Assembly: GCA_014872815.1 (NCBI GenBank)
Contig: WKFK01000011.1
Span: forward strand, 248,001 to 312,000
Reading direction: 5' to 3'
DNA length: 64,000 nucleotides
Source: Paracoccaceae bacterium
GTDB lineage: Bacteria > Pseudomonadota > Alphaproteobacteria > Rhodobacterales > Rhodobacteraceae
Below the pieces are notes generated by a model. The model worked only from the letters and a program-made list of their open reading frames with translations. It was not told the DNA's origin and did not search any database. This document shows, piece by piece, positions 1 to 10,630 of this stretch; the first letter of the stretch is position 1; the number at the start of each line of letters is the position of its first letter. Both the position numbers and the translations under genes were made by a program.

Positions 1-511
1 CTTTTGCGATGTTGTTGATCAGTTCCATGATCAGAACGGTTTTACCCACGCCGGCGCCGCCGAACAGACCAATCTTACCACCTTTGGAGTAAGGCGCGAG
101 AAGGTCGATAACCTTAATACCGGTCACCAGGATTTCGGACTCAGTCGCCTGCTCAGCGAACTCAGGCGCTGGCTGGTGGATGGCGCGGGTTTCGTCCGTT
201 TCCACTGGGCCTTTTTCGTCGATTGGCTCACCAACCACGTTCAGAATACGACCGAGAGTCGCGTTACCAACCGGGATCGAGATCGGAGCGCCAGTGTCTT
301 CCACTTCTGCGCCGCGAACCAGACCTTCGGTCGCGTCCATTGCAATGGTACGAACGGTGTTTTCACCGAGGTGCTGGGCAACTTCCAGAACCAGTTTCTT
401 ACCATTGTTATCGGTGTTCAGTGCGTTCAGGATCTCCGGCAGAGAGTCGTCGAACTGCACGTCGACAACAGCGCCGATGACCTGGGTCACCTTACCTTTT
501 GCGTTTGCCAT
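1..511 (-). CDS. atpD: F0F1 ATP synthase subunit beta (N-terminal part, cut by window edge)
   Basis: Catalytic beta subunit of the F1 head, which makes ATP from ADP and phosphate using rotation driven by the proton gradient. About 170 N-terminal residues are visible. They begin [18 protein letters not shown], the conserved beta-barrel start, and run to the P-loop GGAGVGKT near residue 160, where the window ends. It is the last visible gene of atpH-atpA-atpG-atpD, all on the minus strand, 16 bases after atpG; atpC would be expected just outside. Identification is certain from motif and context; only the truncation limits the call. Confidence 0.98.
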   Translation of the reverse strand, partial: MANAKGKVTQVIGAVVDVQFDDSLPEILNALNTDNNGKKLVLEVAQHLGENTVRTIAMDATEGLVRGAEVEDTGAPISIPVGNATLGRILNVVGEPIDEKGPVETDETRAIHQPAPEFAEQATESEILVTGIKVIDLLAPYSKGGKIGLFGGAGVGKTVLIMELINNIAK

Positions 512-527
512 GTTTCGTCTCCGGTTC

Positions 528-1400
528 TTAGAGCGCTTCAGCGCCCGAGATGATTTCAATAAGCTCGTTGGTGATCACAGCCTGACGCGAGCGGTTAAAC
601 TCGATGGTCAGCTTGTCGATCATGTCGCCTGCGTTGCGGGTTGCGTTGTCCATTGCGGACATTCGCGCGCCCTGCTCGGAGGCACCGTTTTCCAGCAGCG
701 CTGCAAAGATCTGTGTAGCGACACCGCGCGGCAGCAGGTCAGCCAGAATGGCCTCTTCGCTGGGCTCGTAGTCATACAGAGTGCTTGCGCCATCCTCTTC
801 TGCCTCAAAGGAAGCTGGGATGATCTGCTGTTCGGTTGGGATCTGGCTCACAACGTTCACGAACTTCGCATAGAAGATCGTGGCCACGTCAAACTCACCC
901 GCGTCAAAGCGCACAAGAATGTCGCGGGCAATGCCCTGAGCGTCATCGTAACCCACGCGCTTGACCTCCGTCAGGTCAACGTGGCCTACAAAGTCATCAC
1001 CCAAATCACGTTTGATGGCGTCACGGCCCTTCTTGCCAACAGTCAGAACCTTGACGGTTTTGCCTGCGGCTTTCAGTTCCTCAGCCTTCGCACGTGCCAA
1101 CTTAGCGATGTTTGCGTTGAAACCGCCACACAGACCACGTTCCGCGGTCATCACCACCAACAGATGGGTCTGATCGCTTCCGGTGCCCGCAAGCAGCTTC
1201 GGTGCAGATTCGGAGCCGCCAACCGAGGCCGCGAGCCCGGACAGAACGGCGTTAAACCGTTCTGTGTATGGGCGCGACTGCTCAGCAGCTTCCTGCGCGC
1301 GGCGAAGTTTCGCCGCGGCAACCATCTGCATGGCTTTTGTGATCTTACGAGTGTTTTTCACACTCTCGATCCGGTTTTTTAGGTCCTTCAGACTAGGCAT
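528..1400 (-). CDS. atpG: F0F1 ATP synthase subunit gamma
   Basis: Central rotor stalk of F1, linking ring rotation to the catalytic sites. The 290-residue product has the family's usual length. It starts [17 protein letters not shown], the conserved N-terminal helix, and ends with the matching C-terminal helix ([17 protein letters not shown]) that forms the coiled coil inside the head. It lies 12 bases after atpA and 16 before atpD in one operon. The ATG start is the conserved one. Nothing unusual is seen. Confidence 0.98.
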   Translation of the reverse strand: MPSLKDLKNRIESVKNTRKITKAMQMVAAAKLRRAQEAAEQSRPYTERFNAVLSGLAASVGGSESAPKLLAGTGSDQTHLLVVMTAERGLCGGFNANIAKLARAKAEELKAAGKTVKVLTVGKKGRDAIKRDLGDDFVGHVDLTEVKRVGYDDAQGIARDILVRFDAGEFDVATIFYAKFVNVVSQIPTEQQIIPASFEAEEDGASTLYDYEPSEEAILADLLPRGVATQIFAALLENGASEQGARMSAMDNATRNAGDMIDKLTIEFNRSRQAVITNELIEIISGAEAL

Positions 1401-1412
1401 TGTCCGAACCCC

Positions 1413-2951
1413 TTATGAAAAGTCAGCTGCGAATTCGTCCAGCGCGGCTTTCACTTTGTCTGCGGCGTCACCTTTGATCTTAGGATCTTCGTCGGTGATC
1501 CAAGCCAACAGGTCGGCCTTCTGGCTGCGCAGGAAGTTCAACAGACCTTCTTCGAAGCGTGCAACGTCGCTCAGCTCGATTTTGTCGAGGTAGCCGTTCA
1601 CACCTGCGAAGATCACGCAGACGATTTCCGCGTTGGTCAGTGGGGAGTACTGCGGCTGTTTCATCAGCTCGGTCAGACGTGCACCACGGTTCAGCAGCTG
1701 CTGAGTTGCGGCATCAAGGTCGGAACCAAACTGCGCAAACGCAGCCATTTCACGGTACTGAGCCAGAGACAGCTTAACCGGACCGGCAACCGAAGACATC
1801 GCTTTGGTTTGCGCCGAGGAACCCACACGGGACACCGACAGACCGGTGTTCACAGCTGGACGGATACCTTGGTAGAACAGTTCGGTTTCCAGGAAGATCT
1901 GACCGTCGGTGATGGAGATCACGTTGGTTGGAATAAACGCGGAAACGTCGCCACCCTGGGTTTCAATGATTGGCAGCGCGGTCAGCGAGCCAGCACCGAA
2001 GTCCTCGTTCAGCTTCGCGGAACGCTCAAGCAAACGGGAGTGCAGGTAGAAAACGTCACCTGGGTACGCTTCACGGCCTGGTGGGCGGCGCAGCAGCAGG
2101 GACATCTGACGGTAAGCAACAGCTTGCTTGGACAGGTCATCATAGATGATCAGCGCGTGCTTGCCGTTGTCGCGGAAGTACTCGGCCATCGCGGTCGCGG
2201 CGTAAGGCGCGAGGAACTGCAGAGGCGCAGGCTCGGAAGCGGTTGCAGCAACAACAATGGAGTATTCCATTGCGCCGGACTCTTCCAACTTCTTCACCAG
2301 CTGAGCAACGGTGGAACGCTTCTGACCAACCGCAACGTACACACAGTACAGTTTCTTGCTTTCGTCGTCGCCAGCGGCTTCGTTGTAAGACTTCTGGTTC
2401 AGGATCGCGTCCAGAGCCACAGCAGACTTACCAGTCTGACGGTCACCAATGATCAGCTCACGCTGGCCACGGCCGATTGGGATCATTGCGTCAACGGACT
2501 TCAGGCCGGTCGCCATTGGCTCGTGTACGGATTTACGTGGGATGATGCCAGGCGCTTTGACGTCTGCAACGCCGCGCTTGTCCGCTTTGATTGGACCTTT
2601 GCCGTCCAGCGGGTTGCCCAGACCATCAACAACGCGGCCCAGCAGGCCTTCACCGATTGGCACGTCCACGATGGAGTTGGTGCGCTTAACAGTGTCGCCT
2701 TCTTTGATATCACGGTCAGAACCGAAGATAACGACACCAACGTTGTCGTTCTCAAGGTTCAGCGCCATGCCTTGAATACCACCAGGGAATTCAACCATCT
2801 CACCGGCTTGAACGTTGTCCAGACCGTAGACGCGCGCAATACCGTCACCGACGGAAAGCACACGGCCGACTTCGGCCACTTCGGCCTCTTGGCCAAAGTT
2901 TTTAATCTGCTCCTTAAGGATCGCAGAGATTTCGGCTGCTTGGATACCCAT
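1413..2951 (-). CDS. atpA: F0F1 ATP synthase subunit alpha
   Basis: Regulatory nucleotide-binding subunit of the F1 hexamer. The 512 residues match the family length. The N-terminus is [19 protein letters not shown], the P-loop is GDRQTGKSA around residue 170, and the alpha/beta signature [14 protein letters not shown] lies near residue 365. Its ATG overlaps the stop of atpH (TAATG, 2949-2953), which indicates translational coupling. Identification is certain. Confidence 0.98.
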   Translation of the reverse strand: MGIQAAEISAILKEQIKNFGQEAEVAEVGRVLSVGDGIARVYGLDNVQAGEMVEFPGGIQGMALNLENDNVGVVIFGSDRDIKEGDTVKRTNSIVDVPIGEGLLGRVVDGLGNPLDGKGPIKADKRGVADVKAPGIIPRKSVHEPMATGLKSVDAMIPIGRGQRELIIGDRQTGKSAVALDAILNQKSYNEAAGDDESKKLYCVYVAVGQKRSTVAQLVKKLEESGAMEYSIVVAATASEPAPLQFLAPYAATAMAEYFRDNGKHALIIYDDLSKQAVAYRQMSLLLRRPPGREAYPGDVFYLHSRLLERSAKLNEDFGAGSLTALPIIETQGGDVSAFIPTNVISITDGQIFLETELFYQGIRPAVNTGLSVSRVGSSAQTKAMSSVAGPVKLSLAQYREMAAFAQFGSDLDAATQQLLNRGARLTELMKQPQYSPLTNAEIVCVIFAGVNGYLDKIELSDVARFEEGLLNFLRSQKADLLAWITDEDPKIKGDAADKVKAALDEFAADFS

Positions 2952-3511
2952 TATCCGACCTCTTTCATTGCATTCTGGAGGGAAGCAAGCTTGGAGCGGA
3001 TCGACGTGTCGATCATCTTCGAGCCCACTTTAACTACAAGACCGCCCACGAGGCTCTCGTCGACGGTCGCGTTGATTTTGACATCTTTACCCACACGTGC
3101 GGCCAGCGTTTTCGCCAGCTTCTCGCTCTGGGTTTTGGTCAAAGCTTTGGCGGTGGTGACATCAGCAGTCACTTCGCCTTTGTTCTCGGCAATCATTGCC
3201 TGCAGTTGCTCGATCAGCTGTGGCAGAACAAACAGGCGGCGTTTTTCAGCCATTAGGCCCAGCACGTTTACGAGAACGTCCTGCACACCCATTTTCTTCG
3301 CCACTGCGGAAATCGCAGCACCTTGCTCTTCGCGGCTGATCAGCGGCGAATTGATCAGATCAACAAGCTCGGCGCTGTCGGCAAGTGCCGCGCCCAGACC
3401 ATCGATGCTGGTTTCCAATTCGCTCAGCGCATTGTTCTCTTGTGCGATCTCAAAGACCGCGGCGGCATAGCGTTCTGCAATGCCGGAGGAGATCGAAGCT
3501 GGTTCGGACAC
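2951..3511 (-). CDS. atpH: F0F1 ATP synthase subunit delta
   Basis: Peripheral-stalk subunit (OSCP) that joins F1 to the membrane part. I place the start at a GTG (3509-3511), giving a 186-residue protein starting [16 protein letters not shown]. It has an AAGGG ribosome-binding site five bases upstream, and this is the usual length in related bacteria. A longer in-frame reading from 3568 adds 19 residues (with [10 protein letters not shown]) that do not look like the family. It is the first gene of the visible atp operon; the promoter should lie in 3512-3944. Confidence 0.93.
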   Translation of the reverse strand: MSEPASISSGIAERYAAAVFEIAQENNALSELETSIDGLGAALADSAELVDLINSPLISREEQGAAISAVAKKMGVQDVLVNVLGLMAEKRRLFVLPQLIEQLQAMIAENKGEVTADVTTAKALTKTQSEKLAKTLAARVGKDVKINATVDESLVGGLVVKVGSKMIDTSIRSKLASLQNAMKEVG

Positions 3512-3944
3512 GTCCACCCTTCCGCTTGCTGGCCTCGCACTCGGCATACAATTGTATGCATCGCGCAAGGACGTTTCATTACCTCGGGACTAACGAGGCG
3601 TTAAAATCCGTCGCGGGTGTAGCAGAGGCTTGCTCAGCTAGCAACATTGTTTGATGTAAACATGTGTGTTGCGAAAAGCCTGTTTTTCAAGGCTTTGCGC
3701 TGAGTGCGACCCTTTGCCTGTTAACTCTAGGGCAAAAAGTGTTTCGCAAACATCCGTTTTTGTCGAATCCCACCTATAAAATGAACCTGACAAAAACCTG
3801 ACGTAGAGACAATTTTCTCAACTTTTGATTTTCAATTCAGATACTCTGCCACGCCACTTAACGGCGATATCAACACTTTCTCAACCCGCTCTCGCCCTAC
3901 TGCAAATTGGGGATTTAGACCTGATTCTAAGTGTGGGAACGATC
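3512..3944. other. 433-bp gene-free region between the atp operon and the RTX-like gene
   Basis: Holds the divergent promoters for atpH (minus) and the RTX-like gene (plus). It is clearly richer in A/T than its flanks. Visible structures are a hairpin at 3671-3700 (arms GCGAAAAGCC and GGCTTTGCGC, one mismatch, A/T loop) and a small hairpin in the atpH 5' region (CCTCG...CGAGG near 3582-3598). A CtrA-like sequence with one mismatch, CTAA-N7-TTAA, is at 3590-3604. No convincing small gene was found. Confidence 0.6.
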
Positions 3945-5528
3945 ATGGGACCTTTACTATTACTGTCATTACTCGGCTTTGGCGCGGCCACTGCATTGGT
4001 AGACGTTGGCCCAGATGAGTCAACGGATGACTCGCAAGGCGATGGCCCAGAGGGTGACCGCGAAGAAACGCTCACCGAAGAAGTCTCAACCGACCTGCTG
4101 GATGGGTTTGACCCCGCTCCGGCCACTGGATCGGTGGAGGTCCTGACCGAAACGGAGGATCAAACCTCACCATCAAATCTCCACGGCACCGAGGGTGACG
4201 ACATCCTCCATGCCCGTGGCGAGGAGAACATCGACGGCGGCGCAGGCGATGACACGCTGAGGTCCTTTGGAGAGGGGATGATCCTCGGTGGTGAAGGCGA
4301 TGACGTTTTCACACTTGGCGGTGAGGCCGAAGGATTTGGAGGCGAAGGAGAAGACTATATGTATATCTCCGACGCGGCCTCCGGGTTTGGCGGGGATGGT
4401 GATGACACCTTTTTCCTGAAGCATAGCAACGACGCCGATGACGGCGCAGCAACGGCCGAAGGGGGAGATGGGAACGACACGTTCATCATGAAGCCGCTCT
4501 CAGGTTTGCCAGAAGAAACCGTTGCCCACGTTCTCACAGGCGGCGCAGGTGCGGACGTTTACGCCTTTGACATCGACGGCGCGACAGCGATCCGAGACGG
4601 CGCCGAAGAAGACAACCAGATCATCGCCACCATCTCAGACTTTGACCCAGCCGAAGACATGCTCATGCTCGATATTGGCGCAAAGTCCAGCTTTGACGAT
4701 GTCGACGAACTGCCACTGCCGGAGGTCTCAACCACCGAAGATCCGGGCGGGGAATTTGTGGACGTCCACTTCAGCTGGACCAACCCGCTGAACCCCGACA
4801 ATGTCGAAACCCGTACTGTACGCCTGGAAGGCCTGTCTGAATTTGACACCAGTGATGTGCAGCTGACCAGCATGTTTGATCCAGACAGCCAGCACAATGA
4901 AACGGACACCGGCGATGCCGATGCCCATCGTGTCTTTGGCCTGACACCAACGGAAGGCAGCGACGTTGCGGACGACCTGACGCTGAGCGAAAACTCCGCG
5001 ACTGTCCTGAAAGATGGCGATGACAATGCTGAAATCACCGACGGAAGCCACTTGGTCTACGGCGGAGAAGGCAATGACAGCATCGAAGTCACTGAGGCCA
5101 ATGACGGAGTTATCCAACTCTTCGGCGGCGAAGGTGACGACATACTGACCGCCGACCTGGTACAGAACAACGACACCGCTCTGATTGGTGGCGATGGCGA
5201 CGACACCATCACCTTTGGCATGGGCCACTATGTCGAAGGCGGTGAAGGCAGCGACACGTTGGTGTTGAACCTGCACGAAGACGCTATGGATCAAGGCCCT
5301 GCCGTACTCAAACAGCTCACAGGCAATCACTTGACCATCAACATCCCTGAAGGGCTTGAAGGTGAGGTGGACGTGATCAACCACACCTACAGCAACGGCT
5401 TTGAAGTGGCCTATTCGGAGATTTTTGTGGGTGACGTCTGCATCCTGAAAATCATGGAAGAGGACTTTGCAACGGGTGTGGGCATCGCGGAAGAAGACCC
5501 GCGTCTGGAAATCCTGCGCGCCGCCTAA
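3945..5528 (+). CDS. Acidic RTX-like calcium-binding repeat protein with N-terminal membrane segment
   Basis: I choose the ATG at 3945 (527 residues). It has GGGAA six bases upstream and starts MGPLLLLSLLGFGAATAL, a short hydrophobic segment typical of this roseobacter family; in-frame starts back to 3825 add an unlikely extension. The rest is very acidic. It carries two groups of hemolysin-type nonapeptide repeats (GGAGDDTL, GGEGDDVF, GGDGDDTF, GGDGNDTF, then GGEGNDSI, GGEGDDIL, GGDGDDTI, GGEGSDTL), which bind calcium in a beta-roll, flanking a central non-repeat region. No protease, lipase or adhesin domain is seen, and no type I secretion genes are nearby. Likely a surface or secreted protein; function unknown. 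Confidence 0.85.
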   Translation: MGPLLLLSLLGFGAATALVDVGPDESTDDSQGDGPEGDREETLTEEVSTDLLDGFDPAPATGSVEVLTETEDQTSPSNLHGTEGDDILHARGEENIDGGAGDDTLRSFGEGMILGGEGDDVFTLGGEAEGFGGEGEDYMYISDAASGFGGDGDDTFFLKHSNDADDGAATAEGGDGNDTFIMKPLSGLPEETVAHVLTGGAGADVYAFDIDGATAIRDGAEEDNQIIATISDFDPAEDMLMLDIGAKSSFDDVDELPLPEVSTTEDPGGEFVDVHFSWTNPLNPDNVETRTVRLEGLSEFDTSDVQLTSMFDPDSQHNETDTGDADAHRVFGLTPTEGSDVADDLTLSENSATVLKDGDDNAEITDGSHLVYGGEGNDSIEVTEANDGVIQLFGGEGDDILTADLVQNNDTALIGGDGDDTITFGMGHYVEGGEGSDTLVLNLHEDAMDQGPAVLKQLTGNHLTINIPEGLEGEVDVINHTYSNGFEVAYSEIFVGDVCILKIMEEDFATGVGIAEEDPRLEILRAA

Positions 5529-5536
5529 GCTTCGCC

Positions 5537-6283
5537 CTAGGCCGGCGCCACCTCCGGCGTCGGGTTCAACACACTCAATGGCTTTTTGACCCGCGCCGAT
5601 ACGCCCGGCCCGCTGGGCGCATGTACGCGCTTGCTGGCTTCCACAATCAGCACCCCGCCCGCCATCACCGGCGACACGGTTTTGCCAATGCTCTCCCAAA
5701 TCGCTCCGGTCTTGCGCCAGAAGCGCTTATGGCTGGGCGGCTGATACAGCGTTGCGCGGTGGCGCTCCGGCATAAAGCCATGCTGGCGCAACTGCGTCTC
5801 CAATTGCCCTGCTGAATAGGGCCGTCCAAACCCAAAGGGCGTTTTATCGCTGCTTGACCACATACCGGTACGGTGCGGCACCACAAACATCGCCCGTCCC
5901 CCCGGCCCCAAAACCCGATGCGCCTCCGCCAAGACATCCCCCGGACGCTCGCTGGTTTCCAGCCCATGCATCAGCACCAATCGGTCCACGTGCCCTGTTT
6001 CCAGCGGCCAAAGCGTTTCCTCGCAAAGCACCGAGACATTCGCCATCCCTGCCGGCCAAGGCATGACCCCTTGCGGCGCAGGCATCAGGCCAAGCACCCG
6101 CCGTGCTTCCGGCAAATAAGGCCGCAACAGCGGCACTGCAAAGCCAAACCCGGCCACAGTCTGCCCCTTGGCTTCGGCAACAGGCCAGAGCTCCAGGATC
6201 TCGTCACGCACAGCCTTTTGGGCCGCGCGCCCCAAAGTGCTGCGGTAGTAGAAATTTCGTAGATCCTGCACATCAAGATGCAT
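5537..6283 (-). CDS. Class I SAM-dependent methyltransferase
   Basis: 248 residues from the ATG at 6281-6283, preceded by GGGGAG nine bases upstream. This start gives [18 protein letters not shown], the characteristic N-terminus of this alphaproteobacterial group. The middle has the methyltransferase-11 pattern: an acidic strand end ([10 protein letters not shown]), then [27 protein letters not shown]. The canonical GxGxG loop is degenerate ([16 protein letters not shown]). Substrate is unknown. It is divergent from gloB; the pairing methyltransferase/hydroxyacylglutathione hydrolase is common in related genomes. Convergent with the RTX-like gene, eight bases apart. Confidence 0.85.
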   Translation of the reverse strand: MHLDVQDLRNFYYRSTLGRAAQKAVRDEILELWPVAEAKGQTVAGFGFAVPLLRPYLPEARRVLGLMPAPQGVMPWPAGMANVSVLCEETLWPLETGHVDRLVLMHGLETSERPGDVLAEAHRVLGPGGRAMFVVPHRTGMWSSSDKTPFGFGRPYSAGQLETQLRQHGFMPERHRATLYQPPSHKRFWRKTGAIWESIGKTVSPVMAGGVLIVEASKRVHAPSGPGVSARVKKPLSVLNPTPEVAPA

Positions 6284-6344
6284 TGCACCCGGCTCCCCAA
6301 TCGGCAAATCTAGAGCTAACATAACAATGCAGAGGCGGATTTCC

Positions 6345-7112
6345 ATGCCCCATCAGATTGTCACCATTCCCTGTCTGTCTGACAACTACGCGTTTCTCAT
6401 CCATGATGCCGCCTCCGGTGCAACCGCCCTTGTGGATGCCCCTGAGCCCGGCCCCATTCTGAACGAGCTCAAATCCCGTGGCTGGACACTCAGCCACGTA
6501 TTGTTGACCCACCACCATTGGGACCATGTCGATGGCCTGCCCGACATTCTCGCCACCCACCCCGCCAAAGTGATTGGCGCGAAAGCAGATGCGCACCGCC
6601 TGCCCGCCCTAGACCTGGCCGTCTCTGAGGGAGAGACCTTCGACTTTGCAGGAGAAACTGTCTCGGTCCTTGACGTTTCCGGCCATACCGTCGGCCACAT
6701 CGCGTTTCACTTCCCCAACACGGCCGCCGTCTTCACCGGTGACAGCCTGATGGCCATGGGCTGTGGCCGCCTGTTCGAAGGTTCTCCAGCGCAGATGTTT
6801 GACAGCCTCAGCAAACTCGCCGCCCTGCCCGATGACACCTCCGTTTGCTCCGGCCACGAATACACCGCCTCAAACTGCGCTTTCGCCGACTCCCTAGGCG
6901 AGGACAACGCCGCCGTGGCCCAACGCATCGCCGACACCAACGCCATGCGCGCCAAAGATACCGCCACCGTGCCGTCAAATCTGGGCTTGGAGAAACAAAC
7001 GAACCCCTTCCTGCGCAGCAATGATCCCGCTCTACAGAAGGCGCTTGGCATGGAAGGCGCCGCGCCCGTGGACGTCTTCACCGAGGTCCGCAAACGCAAA
7101 GACAACTTTTGA
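6345..7112 (+). CDS. gloB: Hydroxyacylglutathione hydrolase (glyoxalase II)
   Basis: Hydrolyses S-lactoylglutathione to lactate and glutathione in methylglyoxal detoxification. 255 residues, the usual length. Metallo-beta-lactamase fold with the zinc-binding motif [10 protein letters not shown] near residue 55, HTVGHIAF near 112, [17 protein letters not shown] near 130 and the GHEYT motif near 173. The C-terminal [11 protein letters not shown] is the family signature for glutathione binding. The start [17 protein letters not shown] has GAGGCGGA upstream. Confidence 0.96.
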   Translation: MPHQIVTIPCLSDNYAFLIHDAASGATALVDAPEPGPILNELKSRGWTLSHVLLTHHHWDHVDGLPDILATHPAKVIGAKADAHRLPALDLAVSEGETFDFAGETVSVLDVSGHTVGHIAFHFPNTAAVFTGDSLMAMGCGRLFEGSPAQMFDSLSKLAALPDDTSVCSGHEYTASNCAFADSLGEDNAAVAQRIADTNAMRAKDTATVPSNLGLEKQTNPFLRSNDPALQKALGMEGAAPVDVFTEVRKRKDNF

Positions 7113-7335
7113 TCCGGCACTGGCAGGACGGCGTAAACCCCTTACATACTTGCCCAATGGGGCGGCGGCTCACGAGAGAGTGACCCAACCAGAGGCTGAA
7201 TAGAGCGAAATCTGTATCAAATTTTGCAGAAAGTCCTTGAAGACCGCCGCCAATCGACCAAACTTTAACCATACGACCCTATGGTGAAGGCAGGGCCAAC
7301 CGCCTTCATCGAAACCCGGAGGGAGCAGTCACACC

Positions 7336-9663
7336 GTGCCGTCATTTTCGAACTCACTAGAACAAGCCATCCACGCCGCGCTCGCGCAGGCCAACCAGCG
7401 CAAGCACGAGTTTGCCACGCTGGAGCACTTGCTCCTGTCGCTGCTGGAAGAGCCCGATGCCCTACGCGTGATGCAGGCTTGCGGCGTGAACATCGACGAG
7501 CTGCGCAAAGACCTTGAAGGCTTCATTGACGATGACCTGTCCAATCTGGTCACTGACATCGAAGGCTCCGAGGCCGTGCCAACGGCCGCGTTCCAACGCG
7601 TGATCCAACGTGCAGCGATCCACGTGCAAAGCTCTGGCCGCACCGAAGTGACCGGTGCCAACGTGTTGGTGGCAATTTTTGCCGAACGGGAATCCAATGC
7701 CGCCTACTTCCTGCAAGAGCAGGACATGACACGCTATGACGCGGTGAACTTCATCGCGCACGGCGTTGCCAAAGACCCCGCCTTTGGCGAGGCCCGCCCT
7801 GTAAGCGGCGCAGATGACGATCAGGAACAGCGCATCGAAGGCACCGCCGAAGGTGGCGAAGGCAAAGAAAGCGCGCTGGCAAAATACTGCGTTGATCTGA
7901 ACGTGAAAGCCAACAAAGGCGACGTGGATCCACTGATCGGCCGCGATCACGAAGTCGAGCGTTGTATCCAAGTTCTCTGCCGCCGCCGCAAAAACAACCC
8001 GCTTCTCGTGGGCGATCCGGGCGTGGGCAAAACCGCCATCGCCGAAGGTCTGGCCCGCAAGATTGTGCAGGGGGAAATCCCTGAGGTTCTAAGCCAGACA
8101 ACCATTTATTCCCTCGACATGGGCGCGCTGCTCGCGGGCACCCGCTATCGCGGCGACTTTGAGGAGCGCCTCAAGGCTGTGGTGACCGAGCTGGAAGATC
8201 ACCCGGATGCCGTGCTGTTCATCGATGAAATCCACACGGTGATTGGTGCTGGCGCCACTTCTGGCGGCGCAATGGACGCGTCCAACTTGCTGAAACCTGC
8301 GCTGCAGGGCGGCAAGCTGCGCACCATGGGCTCCACCACCTACAAAGAGTTCCGCCAGCACTTCGAGAAAGACCGCGCCCTGTCCCGTCGCTTCCAGAAA
8401 ATCGACGTGAACGAACCAACCGTGCCAGACAGCATCAAGATCCTCAAAGGTCTGAAAGAATACTTCGAAGAGCATCACAGTGTAAAATACACTGCCGATG
8501 CGATCAAAACCGCCGTGGAGCTTTCCGCACGCTACATCAATGACCGCAAGCTGCCGGACAAAGCCATCGACGTGATCGACGAAGCAGGTGCCGCGCAGCA
8601 CCTTGTGGCCGCCTCCAAGCGCCGCAAGACCATCGGTGTAAAAGAGATCGAGGCTGTTGTGGCCAAGATCGCGCGCATCCCACCCAAAAGCGTCTCCAAA
8701 GACGACGCCGAAGTGCTCAAGGATTTGGAAAAGTCCCTCAAGCGCGTGGTGTTTGGTCAGGACAACGCCATCGAGTCGCTCAGCTCCGCCATCAAACTGG
8801 CCCGTGCCGGTCTGCGTGAGCCTGAAAAGCCCATCGGCAACTATCTCTTCGCCGGTCCAACCGGTGTGGGTAAAACCGAAGTGGCGAAACAGCTGGCGGA
8901 CACGCTGGGTGTGGAATTGCTGCGCTTTGACATGTCTGAGTACATGGAGAAGCACGCGGTCTCCCGCCTTATTGGCGCGCCTCCCGGCTATGTCGGTTTT
9001 GACCAAGGCGGCCTGCTGACCGACGGCGTGGATCAGCACCCGCACTGTGTGTTGCTGTTAGATGAGATCGAAAAAGCCCACCCCGACGTCTACAACATCC
9101 TGTTGCAGGTGATGGACAACGGGGAACTGACCGATCACAACGGCCGCACCGTGAGCTTCCGAAACGTGGTTCTGATCATGACCTCCAACGCGGGAGCCTC
9201 TGAGCAGGCGAAAGCCGCCATCGGCTTTGGCCGCGACCGTCGCGAGGGTGAAGACACCGCCGCGATTGAGCGCACCTTCACGCCAGAATTCCGCAACCGT
9301 CTGGACGCGGTGATCTCCTTCGCACCACTGCCAAAAGAGGTCATCCTGCGCGTGGTGGAGAAGTTTGTACTGCAGCTTGAAGCGCAGCTGATGGATCGCA
9401 ACGTGACCATCGAACTGACCCCGAAAGCGGCTCAATGGCTGGCGGACAAAGGCTACGATGACAAGATGGGCGCCCGCCCGCTTGGCCGCGTGATCCAGGA
9501 GCACATCAAAAAGCCACTGGCCGAAGAGCTGCTGTTTGGCAAGCTCGCCAAAGGTGGCGTGGTCAAAGTGAAGGTCAAAAACGGCAATCTGGAGCTGGAT
9601 TTGGCTGGTCCGGACAACCCGCGTATCACCGGCGACAAGCCACCGCTGCTGACGGCGGACTGA
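7336..9663 (+). CDS. clpA: ATP-dependent Clp protease ATP-binding subunit ClpA
   Basis: Unfoldase of the ClpAP protease. 775 residues, starting at GTG (7336) with GGAGGGAG upstream. The N-terminal Clp repeat domain (about 1-145, for ClpS binding) is followed by two AAA+ modules with Walker A motifs GDPGVGKT (226-233) and GPTGVGKT (507-514). DEIH and DEIE Walker B motifs and the Clp1/Clp2 signatures are present. The adaptor gene clpS is elsewhere in the window (44.3 kb). Its stop overlaps the next gene's start (TGATG), so it is translationally coupled to an M23 peptidase. An inverted repeat (ACCATA...TATGGT, 7268-7285) lies in its leader. Confidence 0.97.
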   Translation: MPSFSNSLEQAIHAALAQANQRKHEFATLEHLLLSLLEEPDALRVMQACGVNIDELRKDLEGFIDDDLSNLVTDIEGSEAVPTAAFQRVIQRAAIHVQSSGRTEVTGANVLVAIFAERESNAAYFLQEQDMTRYDAVNFIAHGVAKDPAFGEARPVSGADDDQEQRIEGTAEGGEGKESALAKYCVDLNVKANKGDVDPLIGRDHEVERCIQVLCRRRKNNPLLVGDPGVGKTAIAEGLARKIVQGEIPEVLSQTTIYSLDMGALLAGTRYRGDFEERLKAVVTELEDHPDAVLFIDEIHTVIGAGATSGGAMDASNLLKPALQGGKLRTMGSTTYKEFRQHFEKDRALSRRFQKIDVNEPTVPDSIKILKGLKEYFEEHHSVKYTADAIKTAVELSARYINDRKLPDKAIDVIDEAGAAQHLVAASKRRKTIGVKEIEAVVAKIARIPPKSVSKDDAEVLKDLEKSLKRVVFGQDNAIESLSSAIKLARAGLREPEKPIGNYLFAGPTGVGKTEVAKQLADTLGVELLRFDMSEYMEKHAVSRLIGAPPGYVGFDQGGLLTDGVDQHPHCVLLLDEIEKAHPDVYNILLQVMDNGELTDHNGRTVSFRNVVLIMTSNAGASEQAKAAIGFGRDRREGEDTAAIERTFTPEFRNRLDAVISFAPLPKEVILRVVEKFVLQLEAQLMDRNVTIELTPKAAQWLADKGYDDKMGARPLGRVIQEHIKKPLAEELLFGKLAKGGVVKVKVKNGNLELDLAGPDNPRITGDKPPLLTAD

Positions 9664-10625
9664 TGCTCAGAAACAGTCTTGCACTGATCGGCGCGCTCGC
9701 AGCTTTCCCCGCTGCGGGCGCGCCAACGTTTTCGCTGCCTGTGGACTGCGAGTTGGGCGAAACCTGCTTCATTCAGAACTATGTCGACCAAAACGAGGGT
9801 GACGGTTATTTCGACCACACCTGTGGATCGCTCTCTTATGATGGCCACAAAGGCACCGACTTTGCCCTGCCCTCCACCGATGCCATGGACGCTGGCGTGA
9901 ATGTTTTGGCCGCAGCCGATGGTGTGGTTTTGGGCACCCGTGACGGCATGATCGACAAGGTCATCGCCACCGAAGACATCCCCAAACTCAACGGCAAGGA
10001 CTGCGGCAATGGCGTCTCCATCGATCATGGCGACGGTTGGGTCAGCCAATACTGCCACATGAAACAAGGCTCTGTGTCCGTATCCCAAGGGGACCAAATC
10101 TCCCGCGGTCAAATGCTTGGTCAGATCGGGCTCTCCGGTCGCACACAATTTCCCCACCTGCATATCTCAATCCTCGAAGGAAACCGCGTTGTGGATCCTT
10201 TTGCACCAGACCGTTTGGGGGTCTGCGGCGAAAGTTATGACACACTCTGGGCAGGGGACATCTCCTATGTCGGCGGCGGCCTGATCCGCGTGGGCTTTGA
10301 GGTAGGCGTGCCGAAATACCGGTCGGTGAAATCAGGTATGGCGGGGCGCGACCGCATGCCGTCACAAGCCAAAGCACTGGTTCTCTTCGGCTACGCTTTC
10401 GGCAGCCTGCCCGAAGACGAAATGACCCTGACCATCACCGGTCCGCAAGGCACTGTCTTTGATCAGACCGTTGTACTGGAAAAAACGCAGGCGCAGTACT
10501 TCCGCGCGGGTGGCAAGCGCACTCCAATGGGCGGCTGGCCTAAAGGCCTCTACAAGGGCGAGGTCACCATCACTCGGGGTGGCGCACAACTCGACCAGCG
10601 GAGCATTACTCTCACGGTCGAATAG
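9663..10625 (+). CDS. Exported M23-family (LytM-type) metallopeptidase
   Basis: 320 residues with a clear signal peptide ([20 protein letters not shown]). The peptidase domain has the zinc motifs GHKGTDF (His62, Asp66) and PHLHI near residue 165, so it should be catalytically competent against cell-wall peptides. A C-terminal domain of about 110 residues of unknown type follows. The ATG overlaps the clpA stop. The only direct link to clpA is this coupling. It is convergent with the MotB/OmpA-like gene five bases away, so an envelope theme runs through this stretch. Confidence 0.9.
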   Translation: MLRNSLALIGALAAFPAAGAPTFSLPVDCELGETCFIQNYVDQNEGDGYFDHTCGSLSYDGHKGTDFALPSTDAMDAGVNVLAAADGVVLGTRDGMIDKVIATEDIPKLNGKDCGNGVSIDHGDGWVSQYCHMKQGSVSVSQGDQISRGQMLGQIGLSGRTQFPHLHISILEGNRVVDPFAPDRLGVCGESYDTLWAGDISYVGGGLIRVGFEVGVPKYRSVKSGMAGRDRMPSQAKALVLFGYAFGSLPEDEMTLTITGPQGTVFDQTVVLEKTQAQYFRAGGKRTPMGGWPKGLYKGEVTITRGGAQLDQRSITLTVE

Positions 10626-10630
10626 CGCAC

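Noticed and set aside
180-1382. A 400-codon open frame on the plus strand, and others such as 1809-3470, 10881-12474, 17275-18507 and 8089-9045
   Set aside because: They lie opposite unmistakable genes (atpG, atpA, the coiled-coil gene, hisC, clpA). Composition is the mirror of those codons, with no ribosome-binding sites and no family features.
3590-3604. CtrA site near the atp operon
   Set aside because: CTAA-N7-TTAA has a mismatch in a core position, and CtrA control of ATP synthase is not expected.
7268-7285. Operator upstream of clpA (ACCATA-N6-TATGGT)
   Set aside because: A single short inverted repeat in the leader with no known factor; noted within the clpA entry but not called a regulatory site.
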